From Clostridium sp. (GTDB taxonomy: Bacteria; Bacillota; Clostridia; Clostridiales; Clostridiaceae): DNA of 45,591 nucleotides. Both the position numbers and the translations under genes were made by a program. The notes beneath the pieces are model-generated. The model was not told the DNA's origin. It made no database searches and saw only the letters and a list, made by a program, of their open reading frames with translations. The first letter of the stretch is position 1, and every line of letters begins with the position of its first letter. The stretch spans positions 1 to 45,591 of the forward strand of contig SVCL01000069.1 of the NCBI GenBank assembly GCA_015058405.1, in the 5' to 3' direction. Positions 8,400 to 16,516 of the stretch are shown piece by piece.

Positions 8400-9995
8400 T
8401 TATTTACTTTTAGGAATATAAATAATAAATAATACTTTATACTTTAATTTTTCATCTTGAATAAGAGAGATTTTACCTCCATGCTTCTCTACAATTTCTT
8501 TTACAATTGCAAGACCTAAACCAGTTCCTTGTTTATTGGATCTTGATTCATCTCCAATAACAAAAGGGGTAAAGATAGTTGAAGCAATTTCATCACTTAT
8601 TCCACATCCATTATCTCCTATAGTAATTTTAATATTATCTTTTTCATCATATAATGAAAAGTATAAAGATGTACCATTAGGATTATATTTCACAGAATTC
8701 CCAATAATATTTTCTATCACTCTTTTCATATGTGAACAATCGAATTTACAATATATCTCTTCATCAGGAATATCAACTTCAAGTGAGTATCCTCCACATT
8801 CAAGTTCCTGATATTTATCCGCTAATATTTCCTTACAAAATTCACAAATATTATTGTATTCCATATCTAGTATAAACTCTGGATGCTCAAGTTTACTATA
8901 TTCACTGAAAGTATCTATTAATTCTGAAAGTGTATCTGCTCTCTTTACAATAGTATCTAAATACTTTTCTAGCTGATCCTTTGGTACCATCCCATCTCGA
9001 ATGGCTCTAGAATATCCTTTAATAACTGTAATTGGTGTTTTCAAATCATGTGAAATATCTGCTAGCATCTTCTTTTTAGCTTTGCTAACTTCCTCTCTTT
9101 CTAACTCACTTTCATCAAGCCTTTTAGCAAGAGCACTAAAATTATTAGCTATATCTAAAAATTCATTAGGCCCTGAATAATTGTGTAAATCTGTATTTTC
9201 ATTATTCATATAACCAACAATTGCCGAGTTAAGTGGATCTAATAATTTTTTAATTCTTTTATTTAACCAGAACATTGAAAATATCATCATCAAAATATAT
9301 GCAAAAATAAAAGATATCCAACTGTTTTCCCAAATTGAACTAAGCTTTTCATATTGTTTACCACTTATCATCTTCATTATAAACACTGCATATCGTACTT
9401 CTCCAGAATTAGTAAAAAACATTATTTTTCTAACTGCATAGTCCTCATCATATCTTCCCATATAAAGCTGTAAACTTCTTTCAGTGAATTTTTTACCTAT
9501 TTCAAATAAGTTACCTTCTGTTACATATAAATTCCTATCAAATGATGCATATGCATCAGAATCTAAAAATTTAGCCTCATCAAATCGTAAAAGCAGCCAT
9601 TTAGGTCCGGATAATGTTTGATATCTAGATAAAGAATAATAATATTCATCTTCTATGTCTGGTATATAATTTAATTCAGTTACAGAAAAAGTTGTTGATT
9701 TATTTTTCGAAGACGAATATATTTTTTCTCCACATTCATCAAATATAATCATCTCATAATCTTTTCTAAGATACTTTTGTAATGGTATCCTTGAATAATT
9801 TCCACTTTCTAAATTATTAATTTCATTTACCAAATCAGAATAATTTGGCTCATAGGTTAAATTAATAATGCATAATGTAGTTATAATATAAAATAAAGCA
9901 GCAAGTGCCAAAAATATTAATGTGAAAATAATTTGATTTTTTATAAGTAATGAAAAAAAACTTGTACCTTTATCCTTTTTATTAAACATTCTCAA
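8400..9995 (-). CDS. Two-component sensor histidine kinase
   Basis: This 531-residue membrane kinase has a transmembrane segment at about 16-40, an extracellular sensing region of roughly 180 residues, a second segment near 227-243, and a HAMP-like linker. The phosphoacceptor histidine is in KMLADISHDLKTPITVIKGY. The ATPase domain has the N box NIIGNSVKYNP, G1 GDNGCGIS, F box IFTPFVIGDES and G2 GTGLGLAIVKEI. Its start overlaps the response regulator by up to 14 bases (TTG at 9995; an ATG two codons on is equally plausible). It probably senses an envelope signal. By position it may control the surface-modification operon just downstream. Confidence 0.9.
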   Translation of the reverse strand: MRMFNKKDKGTSFFSLLIKNQIIFTLIFLALAALFYIITTLCIINLTYEPNYSDLVNEINNLESGNYSRIPLQKYLRKDYEMIIFDECGEKIYSSSKNKSTTFSVTELNYIPDIEDEYYYSLSRYQTLSGPKWLLLRFDEAKFLDSDAYASFDRNLYVTEGNLFEIGKKFTERSLQLYMGRYDEDYAVRKIMFFTNSGEVRYAVFIMKMISGKQYEKLSSIWENSWISFIFAYILMMIFSMFWLNKRIKKLLDPLNSAIVGYMNNENTDLHNYSGPNEFLDIANNFSALAKRLDESELEREEVSKAKKKMLADISHDLKTPITVIKGYSRAIRDGMVPKDQLEKYLDTIVKRADTLSELIDTFSEYSKLEHPEFILDMEYNNICEFCKEILADKYQELECGGYSLEVDIPDEEIYCKFDCSHMKRVIENIIGNSVKYNPNGTSLYFSLYDEKDNIKITIGDNGCGISDEIASTIFTPFVIGDESRSNKQGTGLGLAIVKEIVEKHGGKISLIQDEKLKYKVLFIIYIPKSK

Positions 9996-10689
9996 ACTTA
10001 TAACCTAATCCTCTTACTGTTTTAATATACTTAGGATTTTTAGAATCATCTTCTAATTTATCTCTTAACTTTGATATATGTACCATGATTGTATTTTCAT
10101 CACTTTTAAAGAATTCTCCTGAAATACTTTGATATATCTGAGCTTTAGTAAAAACCTTACCTGGAGATTTCATTAACTTAACAAGAATTTTAAATTCCAT
10201 AGGAGATAAATCAATTCCTATACCATTCTTTTCAACCTTAAAAGAGTCAATATCTACAAAGATTTCTCCTAATGTAATTTCAGAACTTTCCTTTATCTTT
10301 ATATTAGAATTATTACTTCCTAACTTATAAAAACGTCTTAAATTAGAATTTACCCTTGCAATAAATTCTATTGGACTAAAAGGTTTAGTTATATAGTCAT
10401 CCGCCCCCATATTAAGTCCAAGAATCTTATCATATTCTTGATTTTTAGCTGATAAGATAATTATTGGAATATTATTTTCCTTTCTAATTTCCTTTATCAA
10501 ATTATATCCATTCATATCAGGCATCATTATATCAATAACAGCTAAATCAATTTTATGATTTTTCATGATGTTAAGTGCTTCTATTCCATTGTTAGCTGAA
10601 ACAACATTATTCCCCTCACTTGATAGATAAAGCCTTAATAATTCAACAATATCTTCATCATCTTCTGCAATTAATATATTATACCCCAC
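9982..10689 (-). CDS. OmpR/PhoB-family response regulator
   Basis: It has a receiver domain (LIAEDDEDIVELL acidic pair; phosphoacceptor in AVIDIMMPDMNGY; LSAK; ITKPFSPIEF) followed by a winged-helix output domain ending in YIKTVRGLGYKFENV. GTG at 10689 is preferred as the start because AAAGGATG lies about nine bases upstream. Longer starts (TTG 10713 or the ATG at 10698) lack proper spacing. It is translationally coupled to the kinase at 8400-9995. It is the best candidate to bind the direct repeats at 8301-8319 ahead of the ligase-MBOAT operon. Confidence 0.92.
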   Translation of the reverse strand: MGYNILIAEDDEDIVELLRLYLSSEGNNVVSANNGIEALNIMKNHKIDLAVIDIMMPDMNGYNLIKEIRKENNIPIIILSAKNQEYDKILGLNMGADDYITKPFSPIEFIARVNSNLRRFYKLGSNNSNIKIKESSEITLGEIFVDIDSFKVEKNGIGIDLSPMEFKILVKLMKSPGKVFTKAQIYQSISGEFFKSDENTIMVHISKLRDKLEDDSKNPKYIKTVRGLGYKFENV

Positions 10690-10775
10690 TTTTATCATCC
10701 TTTCTTTTACCAATATAAATATAATATCATGAATTATTATTTATTTACAAAAACTTTATTCTTCATATCTTCTCC

Positions 10776-11595
10776 CTACCAACTCTTTTTTTGAAGCAAT
10801 AATTTATACATAAAACTCATTATGCATAATAATATAAAAAGATACATAGGATATAATGCTATGCTAATATCTTCAGCCATAAATCCAAAAATAGGAGGCA
10901 TAACTAAAGTTCCTATATAAGCACTTGCCATTTGAACTCCGCAAATCATTTGCGAATCATTTAATTTCATAGTAATAAATCCACTAATTACACGCCATAT
11001 AGTAATTCCAACATAAAACATACTTGCAAAACTTGCAGCCTTTTCTATTGACATCCCCTTATTTAAAGTCAAATAACTACTAGCCCATAACCCTGTTGTT
11101 TGCTCTAATGCACAATAACAAAAAAATGTAATCATAACTTCCTTTGAACCTGGAATTCTTATAATTTCTGATAAAGTAAAAGATTTAGATGTTATACTAC
11201 TCTCATTTTCTTCTTTTGATTCTCTTTTCCATAAAGGTAAACTGAATATTAAAATAATTGTTAATTTAATGATGCATCTACACTTCCAGCACCAAGATCA
11301 TATGGAATTGCCCATAAACATAATACAAAAAAGAATGACTTAAAGAAAATCCCAATAAAGATATAGCTGTCATTGCAACGCTAATCACTGTTACTTTGCC
11401 TGTTCCTAACTTACGAGTAAATCTATCACTTTGTAGACTTGATATAATTGTTCCTAACGCAATAATCATAGAGATAATTCCTGCATTGGAAACTGGCACT
11501 CCTAATTCTCTATATATAGCGGGCCATGCTGAACCAAGTAACGAATCAGGCAATCCAAGACTGATAAAAGATAAATAAATAACTGCTAAAAGCAA
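10776..11595 (-). pseudogene. Decayed MFS transporter with a frameshift and two internal deletions
   Basis: The N-terminal part (AVIYLSFISLGLPDSLLGSA and following, with FTRKLGTGKV) is a clear MFS start. A frameshift in a T6 run near 11333 separates it from LCLWAIPYDLGAGSVDASLN in another frame. That piece then breaks off at about 11275 and joins a segment from the middle of such a protein (LFSLPLWKRESKEE, then IRIPGSKEVMITFF). Near 10945 NDSQMI joins directly to CGVQMASAYIGTLVMPPIFG, with a large piece missing between. AGGAGGAG lies upstream, but no ATG follows at the right distance: TATAATATT may be a former ATGAATATT. It cannot make a working transporter. Confidence 0.85.
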
Positions 11596-11723
11596 ATGAA
11601 TAATATTATACTCCTCCTAATTTTTAAATTGATTTATGATTCTATCTTTCATATTTTCATATTATAATATATTTTCAGCTCAAAGTGACATATTAAACCA
11701 AAACAAAAGTAAAATCCAACAAT

Positions 11724-11790
11724 GTATACTTAATTTTCAAATATACTTATTTTTATCCATATTTTGCATAAAACATGGTATACTTTTAAT
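11724..11790 (+). promoter_or_regulatory. Repeated TATACTT elements and a dyad before the FAD oxidoreductases
   Basis: Three copies of a TATACTT(A/T)(A/T)TTTT-like element begin at 11724, 11741 and 11778. Between the second and third lies an imperfect dyad, CCATaTTTTgcatAAAAcATGG (11757-11778). A possible promoter is TTGCAT, 17 bases, TAATAT (11764-11792). The repeats suggest control of the downstream gene pair by a DNA-binding protein, which is not identified. Confidence 0.3.
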
Positions 11791-11825
11791 ATAATCCATA
11801 TTATATATAAAGAGGTGTTCTGATT

Positions 11826-13112
11826 GTGAATAATGTTATTGATTTATTAATTATTGGAGCAGGTCCTGCAGGACTTATGACTGCTAAAACTGCTGCTAAT
11901 CTTGGTCTAAAAGTTACCATCGTCGAAAAAAATAAAGACTTTAAACAATTACGCAGAGCCTGTTCAGCTCAATTTATTTTAGATGATGGATATGAAAATG
12001 AATTTATTAAACTTACTAATGATAAAATATTATTTACTAAAAATAACTTTGAAGTTAATTATAAAGGAAAACTAGTTGAAGTAAAAAATAAATATTATAC
12101 TTCTCCAAGCGGTCATAGAATACACTTTGCTCTACCAAATCAAAAAGCCTTTGCTCTAAAGTTTGATAAAAGAAAACTACTTTCTGACTTATATGAAGAA
12201 TGTTTAGGCTTAGGAGTTGACGTTAGAATGTCCACGCTAGCATCTAAAGGTGTAGATAAAGGTGATTATGTAGAAGTAGAATTGAAAGATAACAGTAAAC
12301 GTTATACATTGAAAGCTAAGAAAGTTGTAATTGCAGATGGGGTAAATTCAAGAATGGCAAACAGACTTGGATTTAATAAAGGAAGAACTCATTTTGCAAC
12401 AGCTCTTACAGGCAAATATATATTAAAAAATATATCTGGTATTGAACCTAATAGCTGGAATTTATTTTATGGTAAAGCTTTCTTCTCTAATGCTCCAGTT
12501 ATTATAGGCCCTAGCCTTTTAGGTGATGATACTTTTGAAGTAACAATTTCAGGTTCAACTTCATTAAGACCAGATGATATATTTGATAAAGTCATTAATA
12601 ATAGTCCATTAAAAGAAAACTTTAAAAATGCTACATTAATTGATAAACAAGGTTGTGCAGTTAAGGCCTTTTCATCAATGAAAGTTCCTTATAAAAATAA
12701 TGTTCTTGTAATTGGAGATAGTGCTGCCTTTGTTGAAGTTGAAGTTCAAGGTGCATTAATGTGTGGTTATCATGCTGCTATGGCTATAAATGATGAGCTT
12801 CAAGGTAAAAATGGTTTTGAAAATTATACAAATTGGTGGAAAAATGCTTTTGAATTTAATAGTGATGAGTATCTTTTAGTATCTCAAGGATATGCTCTAG
12901 TTCCAACATATACTGATGAAGAACTAGATTATCTATTTGCACTTGTAGAAAATCAAATTTTAGAAGGAACTTATAGTCAATACAAAACTCCTAAACTTAT
13001 ATGGGATGCAATATTAAAGCATACAGATAAAATTCAAAAAGAGAAACCTGATATATACTATAAAATAAAAAAGATGAATACTATGACATTAACAGATACA
13101 TTTAAAAATTAA
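11826..13112 (+). CDS. FAD-dependent oxidoreductase (geranylgeranyl-reductase-like), copy 1
   Basis: This 428-residue flavoprotein has the N-terminal dinucleotide fold LLIIGAGPAGLMTAKTAANL (about 7-26) with the closing acidic residue in VTIVEKNKDF. The second FAD motif is VLVIGDSAAFVEVEVQGALM (about 295-314). It starts with GTG at 11826 behind AGAGGTG. It belongs to the broad p-hydroxybenzoate-hydroxylase or geranylgeranyl-reductase-type group; the substrate is unknown. A conserved RRACSAQF segment near residue 40 is shared with the next gene, of which it is a tandem paralogue aligning over the full length. These two are the only complete plus-strand genes in the window. Confidence 0.8.
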   Translation: MNNVIDLLIIGAGPAGLMTAKTAANLGLKVTIVEKNKDFKQLRRACSAQFILDDGYENEFIKLTNDKILFTKNNFEVNYKGKLVEVKNKYYTSPSGHRIHFALPNQKAFALKFDKRKLLSDLYEECLGLGVDVRMSTLASKGVDKGDYVEVELKDNSKRYTLKAKKVVIADGVNSRMANRLGFNKGRTHFATALTGKYILKNISGIEPNSWNLFYGKAFFSNAPVIIGPSLLGDDTFEVTISGSTSLRPDDIFDKVINNSPLKENFKNATLIDKQGCAVKAFSSMKVPYKNNVLVIGDSAAFVEVEVQGALMCGYHAAMAINDELQGKNGFENYTNWWKNAFEFNSDEYLLVSQGYALVPTYTDEELDYLFALVENQILEGTYSQYKTPKLIWDAILKHTDKIQKEKPDIYYKIKKMNTMTLTDTFKN

Positions 13113-13122
13113 GGAGATATAT

Positions 13123-14415
13123 ATGGAAAATTTATCAGATTTAATTATAATTGGTGCTGGGCCTGCTGGCTTAATGACTGCAAAACAAGCTGCTAAGCTT
13201 GGATTAAAAGTAACTATTGTTGAACTTAAAAAAGATATTTCAAAAGTAAAAAGAGCTTGCTCTGCTCAATTTGTTACTGACGAAGGTTATGAAAATGAAA
13301 CTGTGAAAATTGAAAATAATAAAATAGTATTTACCAAAAATGGTTTTGATGTGAATTATACCGGACCAACACTAAATATTATTGATAACTATCATCACTC
13401 CCCAGGAGGACACAAGTTACATTTTGCACATAAAGATCATAGACCATTTGCCATAAAATTTGATAAAGGTCATCTTCTTTCTGACTTATGGAAAGACTGT
13501 GAAAAATCAGGTGTAAATTTAATGTTAGAAACTATAGCTTATAACGGTGAAGATCTTGGTGACCATGTTAGAGTCGATATAAAAAAAGGTAAAAATAAAT
13601 CTTCTCTTTTCGCAAAAAAACTTGTTATCGCTGAAGGTGCTAATGCTAAATTAACTGGAAAATTTGGTCTTAATAAAGGAAGAACTTATTATGGTACACC
13701 ATTTGTATTTAGTTGTGTTATGGAAGGTACTACAGGATTTGCACCTCAAAGTTGGAATCAATTTTACGGAAGCAAATATCATCCATTTGCTGAGGTAATT
13801 ATAGAGTCAACTTTAGAAGGTAATGATGCTGTAGAACTCACTATTACTGGCACTAAAGATTTAAAGCCTAAAGATCTTTTTAATAAATTTATTAACGAAA
13901 ATCCTATGAAACACCATTTTACAAATGCACGTATTATAGAAGAAAGAGGTTGTTCTTTAAAATCCTTTGATTCATTAAAAAGACCATACAGTGGAAATGT
14001 ACTTGTAATTGGGGATAGTGCTGCCCACATAGAAGTTATAGTTCAAGGTGCATTAATGTGTGGTTATCATGCAGCTTTAGCAATAAATGATGAACTTCAA
14101 GGCAAAAATGGTTTTGAAAAATACACTAAATGGTGGGATGAAGCATTTGACTTTAACCGTTCTGATCCTCTTGAATTCGTTAAATTATATGGAAGTCTTG
14201 GTATGATGCCTAAGTATTCAGATGAGGAATTAGACTACCTATTTTCTCTAGTTGAAAATCAAACAATTAAAGGAAACTTCGGTCAATTTGAAGTTCCTAA
14301 AAATGTTTGGAAAACAATATTAGTACATAAAGACCAAATCCAAAAGGATAGACCCGAATTATTTAATAAAATAAAAGGCATAATTGAATTACAAGACGCT
14401 GGCAAACTAGATTAA
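13123..14415 (+). CDS. FAD-dependent oxidoreductase, tandem paralogue (copy 2)
   Basis: This 430-residue paralogue of the preceding gene starts ten bases after its stop, behind AAGGAGATATAT. It has the same layout: LIIIGAGPAGLMTAKQAAKL at the N-terminus, KRACSAQFVTDEGYENE, NKGRTYYGTPF in the middle and VLVIGDSAAHIEVIVQGALM as the second FAD motif. Tandem duplication followed by divergence is the simplest history. Both copies are intact, so they may act on related substrates or as a heterodimer; neither is shown. No electron-transfer partner gene is adjacent. A terminator follows 18 bases after the stop. Confidence 0.8.
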   Translation: MENLSDLIIIGAGPAGLMTAKQAAKLGLKVTIVELKKDISKVKRACSAQFVTDEGYENETVKIENNKIVFTKNGFDVNYTGPTLNIIDNYHHSPGGHKLHFAHKDHRPFAIKFDKGHLLSDLWKDCEKSGVNLMLETIAYNGEDLGDHVRVDIKKGKNKSSLFAKKLVIAEGANAKLTGKFGLNKGRTYYGTPFVFSCVMEGTTGFAPQSWNQFYGSKYHPFAEVIIESTLEGNDAVELTITGTKDLKPKDLFNKFINENPMKHHFTNARIIEERGCSLKSFDSLKRPYSGNVLVIGDSAAHIEVIVQGALMCGYHAALAINDELQGKNGFEKYTKWWDEAFDFNRSDPLEFVKLYGSLGMMPKYSDEELDYLFSLVENQTIKGNFGQFEVPKNVWKTILVHKDQIQKDRPELFNKIKGIIELQDAGKLD

Positions 14416-14432
14416 TATAATTAAAACAAAAG

Positions 14433-14461
14433 CCCTATAGAAGCAAAACACTTCTATAGGG
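14433..14461. terminator. Bidirectional terminator between convergent genes
   Basis: A perfect 11-bp stem CCCTATAGAAG / CTTCTATAGGG with loop CAAAACA. T-rich tracts lie on both sides (CTTTTATAA on plus, CTTTTGTTTTAAT on minus). It serves the plus-strand FAD genes and the minus-strand MATE gene, which meet here. Confidence 0.85.
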
Positions 14462-14486
14462 AATACTTTTATAATAAAATTACTTT

Positions 14487-15833
14487 TTAACTTAACTGTT
14501 TTTTGAAAAACTTAATCTGAAATGGTAATGAAATAATAAATGTTATTAAATCAGCAGCTGATTGTGAAACTTCCACTCCTATAACTCCAATGATTTCAGG
14601 TAATATTATTACTAAAGGTATAAAACATATTCCCTGTCTACAAGATGCAAGAAAAGTAGCTTGTGTACTAAAACCAAGACATTGGTACATCTGATTTACA
14701 TAAGTTGAATACGCCATTAACGGCATTACAGTACATGCAAAATAAAGTGTCTGTGTCCCAATGCGTATAACTTCCATATCATCTTTTCTAAACCAATCAA
14801 TTACAGATGAAGCATTAAATCCTATTATTAATGCAGCAATAGTGCATATTACAGTTCCAACTGTACATGAAAATATAAATGCTTCTTTAACACGTTTCTT
14901 ATTTTTTGCACCATAATTATATCCTGCAACTGGTTGAAATCCTTGACCTATTCCTAAAATTACATTACGTACAAGCATATAAATTTTATTTGCAATTGTT
15001 ATAGCTCCTACAGCTGCATCACCATATACAGCTGCTTTTATGTTAAGAAGTGCAGATGATACGCTTCCAAGCATTTGACGACATATGGTTGGAAAGCCTG
15101 TTTTTATTATAAGTAAATAATCTGATATATTCATACTAATATATTTCCAACCAAGTTTCACAATACTTTTATTACCAATAAAAATACTTAAAAGTATAAC
15201 AAAACTTACAATCTGGCTTAATATTGTTGCAAGAGCTGCTCCACTTATCCCCATATTAAATCCAAATATAAATATTGGATCTAGAATCATGTTTAAAATA
15301 CCACCAGCACATAGTCCCCACATAGCATATAAAGCATGACCTTCAGATCTAAGTATATTATTTAAAACAAATGATGAACACATTATTGGTGCACCTATTA
15401 ATATATATTTCCCATAACTACAGGAATAATCTAACATTGTTTCTGTTGAACCAAGTACTCTCATAAATGGTTGTAAATTAATAAGTCCAAATATCATAAG
15501 ACATAAACCAAAAATAATAGCTGTAATAAAAGAACTGTTACCATACTTATTAGCAGCATCATTATTTTTAGCTCCAAGATTTCTACTTATAAGGCTATTC
15601 GACCCCATTCCAAGTCCGAAACCTACAGCTTGTATTATTGACATAAGTGAAAATACCACTCCCACTGCAGCAGTAGCACTTGTTCCAATCTGAGCTACAA
15701 AATAAGTATCTGCAGTGTTATAAATAGTAGTTATAAGCTGACTTAAAACAGTAGGAACTGCAAGTGATGTTATTAGCTTCGGTATTGGATCTTCTATCAT
15801 TTTTTTATATTGTGTTTCTTCATTATCTGTCAT
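14487..15833 (-). CDS. MATE-family efflux transporter
   Basis: This 448-residue protein has twelve expected membrane segments in two MATE halves. Characteristic segments are TSLAVPTVLSQLITTIYN near the N-terminus, VGFGLGMGSNSLISRNLGAK, and in the second half ILGIGQGFQPVAGYNYGA. Such proteins export cationic drugs or metabolites using Na+ or H+ gradients. The ATG at 15833 (MTDNEETQYKK) is chosen because GGAGGGAC lies just upstream of it; a TTG five codons earlier would overlap that site. It follows the metallophosphoesterase gene by about 40 bases, so the two may be cotranscribed. Substrate unknown. Confidence 0.92.
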   Translation of the reverse strand: MTDNEETQYKKMIEDPIPKLITSLAVPTVLSQLITTIYNTADTYFVAQIGTSATAAVGVVFSLMSIIQAVGFGLGMGSNSLISRNLGAKNNDAANKYGNSSFITAIIFGLCLMIFGLINLQPFMRVLGSTETMLDYSCSYGKYILIGAPIMCSSFVLNNILRSEGHALYAMWGLCAGGILNMILDPIFIFGFNMGISGAALATILSQIVSFVILLSIFIGNKSIVKLGWKYISMNISDYLLIIKTGFPTICRQMLGSVSSALLNIKAAVYGDAAVGAITIANKIYMLVRNVILGIGQGFQPVAGYNYGAKNKKRVKEAFIFSCTVGTVICTIAALIIGFNASSVIDWFRKDDMEVIRIGTQTLYFACTVMPLMAYSTYVNQMYQCLGFSTQATFLASCRQGICFIPLVIILPEIIGVIGVEVSQSAADLITFIISLPFQIKFFKKQLS

Positions 15834-15874
15834 AATTAGTCCCTCCAAACTTCTACCAAAAATTATATCACTTA

Positions 15875-16456
15875 TTAAAAATAAAAATCATCATTATCTA
15901 AAGTTGACTTAAATAGAATATTATTTTGCTTAATCTCTTCTAATAAACATGGAGTATAATTATTTACTTCTACGCATGCATTTAGCGCATTTTCCTCTCC
16001 TCTTAAAATATCAAATTCCTTTGTTACCTTTTCATTATGCATATGGCCAAACACATTATATGCACCTTTATTTTTCTTATACCATAAAAGCATTGGATAA
16101 TGACAAAGATGCACCCACTTCTTATGATCCAAGATAATTTTTGATTCATCTATAGATTCAAAATACTTTCTAAATTCTTCTTTATCTAGGTACTTCAAAT
16201 CATGATTTCCTATTATTAAATGTAACTTTCCTTTAAGTCTACCTACGGTTTTCTCCATATATTCTGATAAATTTTCCTCATCACATACTATAATATCTCC
16301 AAGAATATATACATCATCATCTTCTGACACTCTAGCATTATGTCTTCTTATAATTTCTTCATTCATTTCTTCTACATTATTAAAAATATGTCTGCTTCTC
16401 TTTATTGTAAGTTCATGGTAAAAATGATAATCTGATATATAAAAAATCTTTCTCAT
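15875..16456 (-). CDS. Metallophosphoesterase (calcineurin-like)
   Basis: This 193-residue cytoplasmic phosphoesterase has all the metal-binding motifs: ISDYHFYH (D-x-H) at the N-terminus, ILGDIIVCDEEN in the GD position, IIGNHDLKYL (GNHD), HLCHYPMLLW, and VFGHMHN (GHxH). The ATG at 16456 (MRKIFYISDYH) is preferred because GGAGGGG lies immediately upstream; the TTG four codons earlier includes this site. Small stand-alone members of this type are usually annotated as phosphoesterases of unknown substrate. It is probably cotranscribed with the MATE gene that follows. No functional link between the two is evident. Confidence 0.88.
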   Translation of the reverse strand: MRKIFYISDYHFYHELTIKRSRHIFNNVEEMNEEIIRRHNARVSEDDDVYILGDIIVCDEENLSEYMEKTVGRLKGKLHLIIGNHDLKYLDKEEFRKYFESIDESKIILDHKKWVHLCHYPMLLWYKKNKGAYNVFGHMHNEKVTKEFDILRGEENALNACVEVNNYTPCLLEEIKQNNILFKSTLDNDDFYF

Positions 16457-16516
16457 ATTCCCCTCCAATAATATTTCCTATCTTTATCTAATCATCCCTT
16501 GAATTTGGTATATTTA

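Noticed and set aside
8536..8811. Plus-strand frame of 91 codons opposite the histidine kinase
   Set aside because: It is the complement of a clear kinase domain, has no ribosome site and no recognisable protein features.
11757..11778. CRISPR-like or phage attachment repeats near the TATACTT elements
   Set aside because: Only three short imperfect copies with unequal spacing; better explained as regulatory sites.
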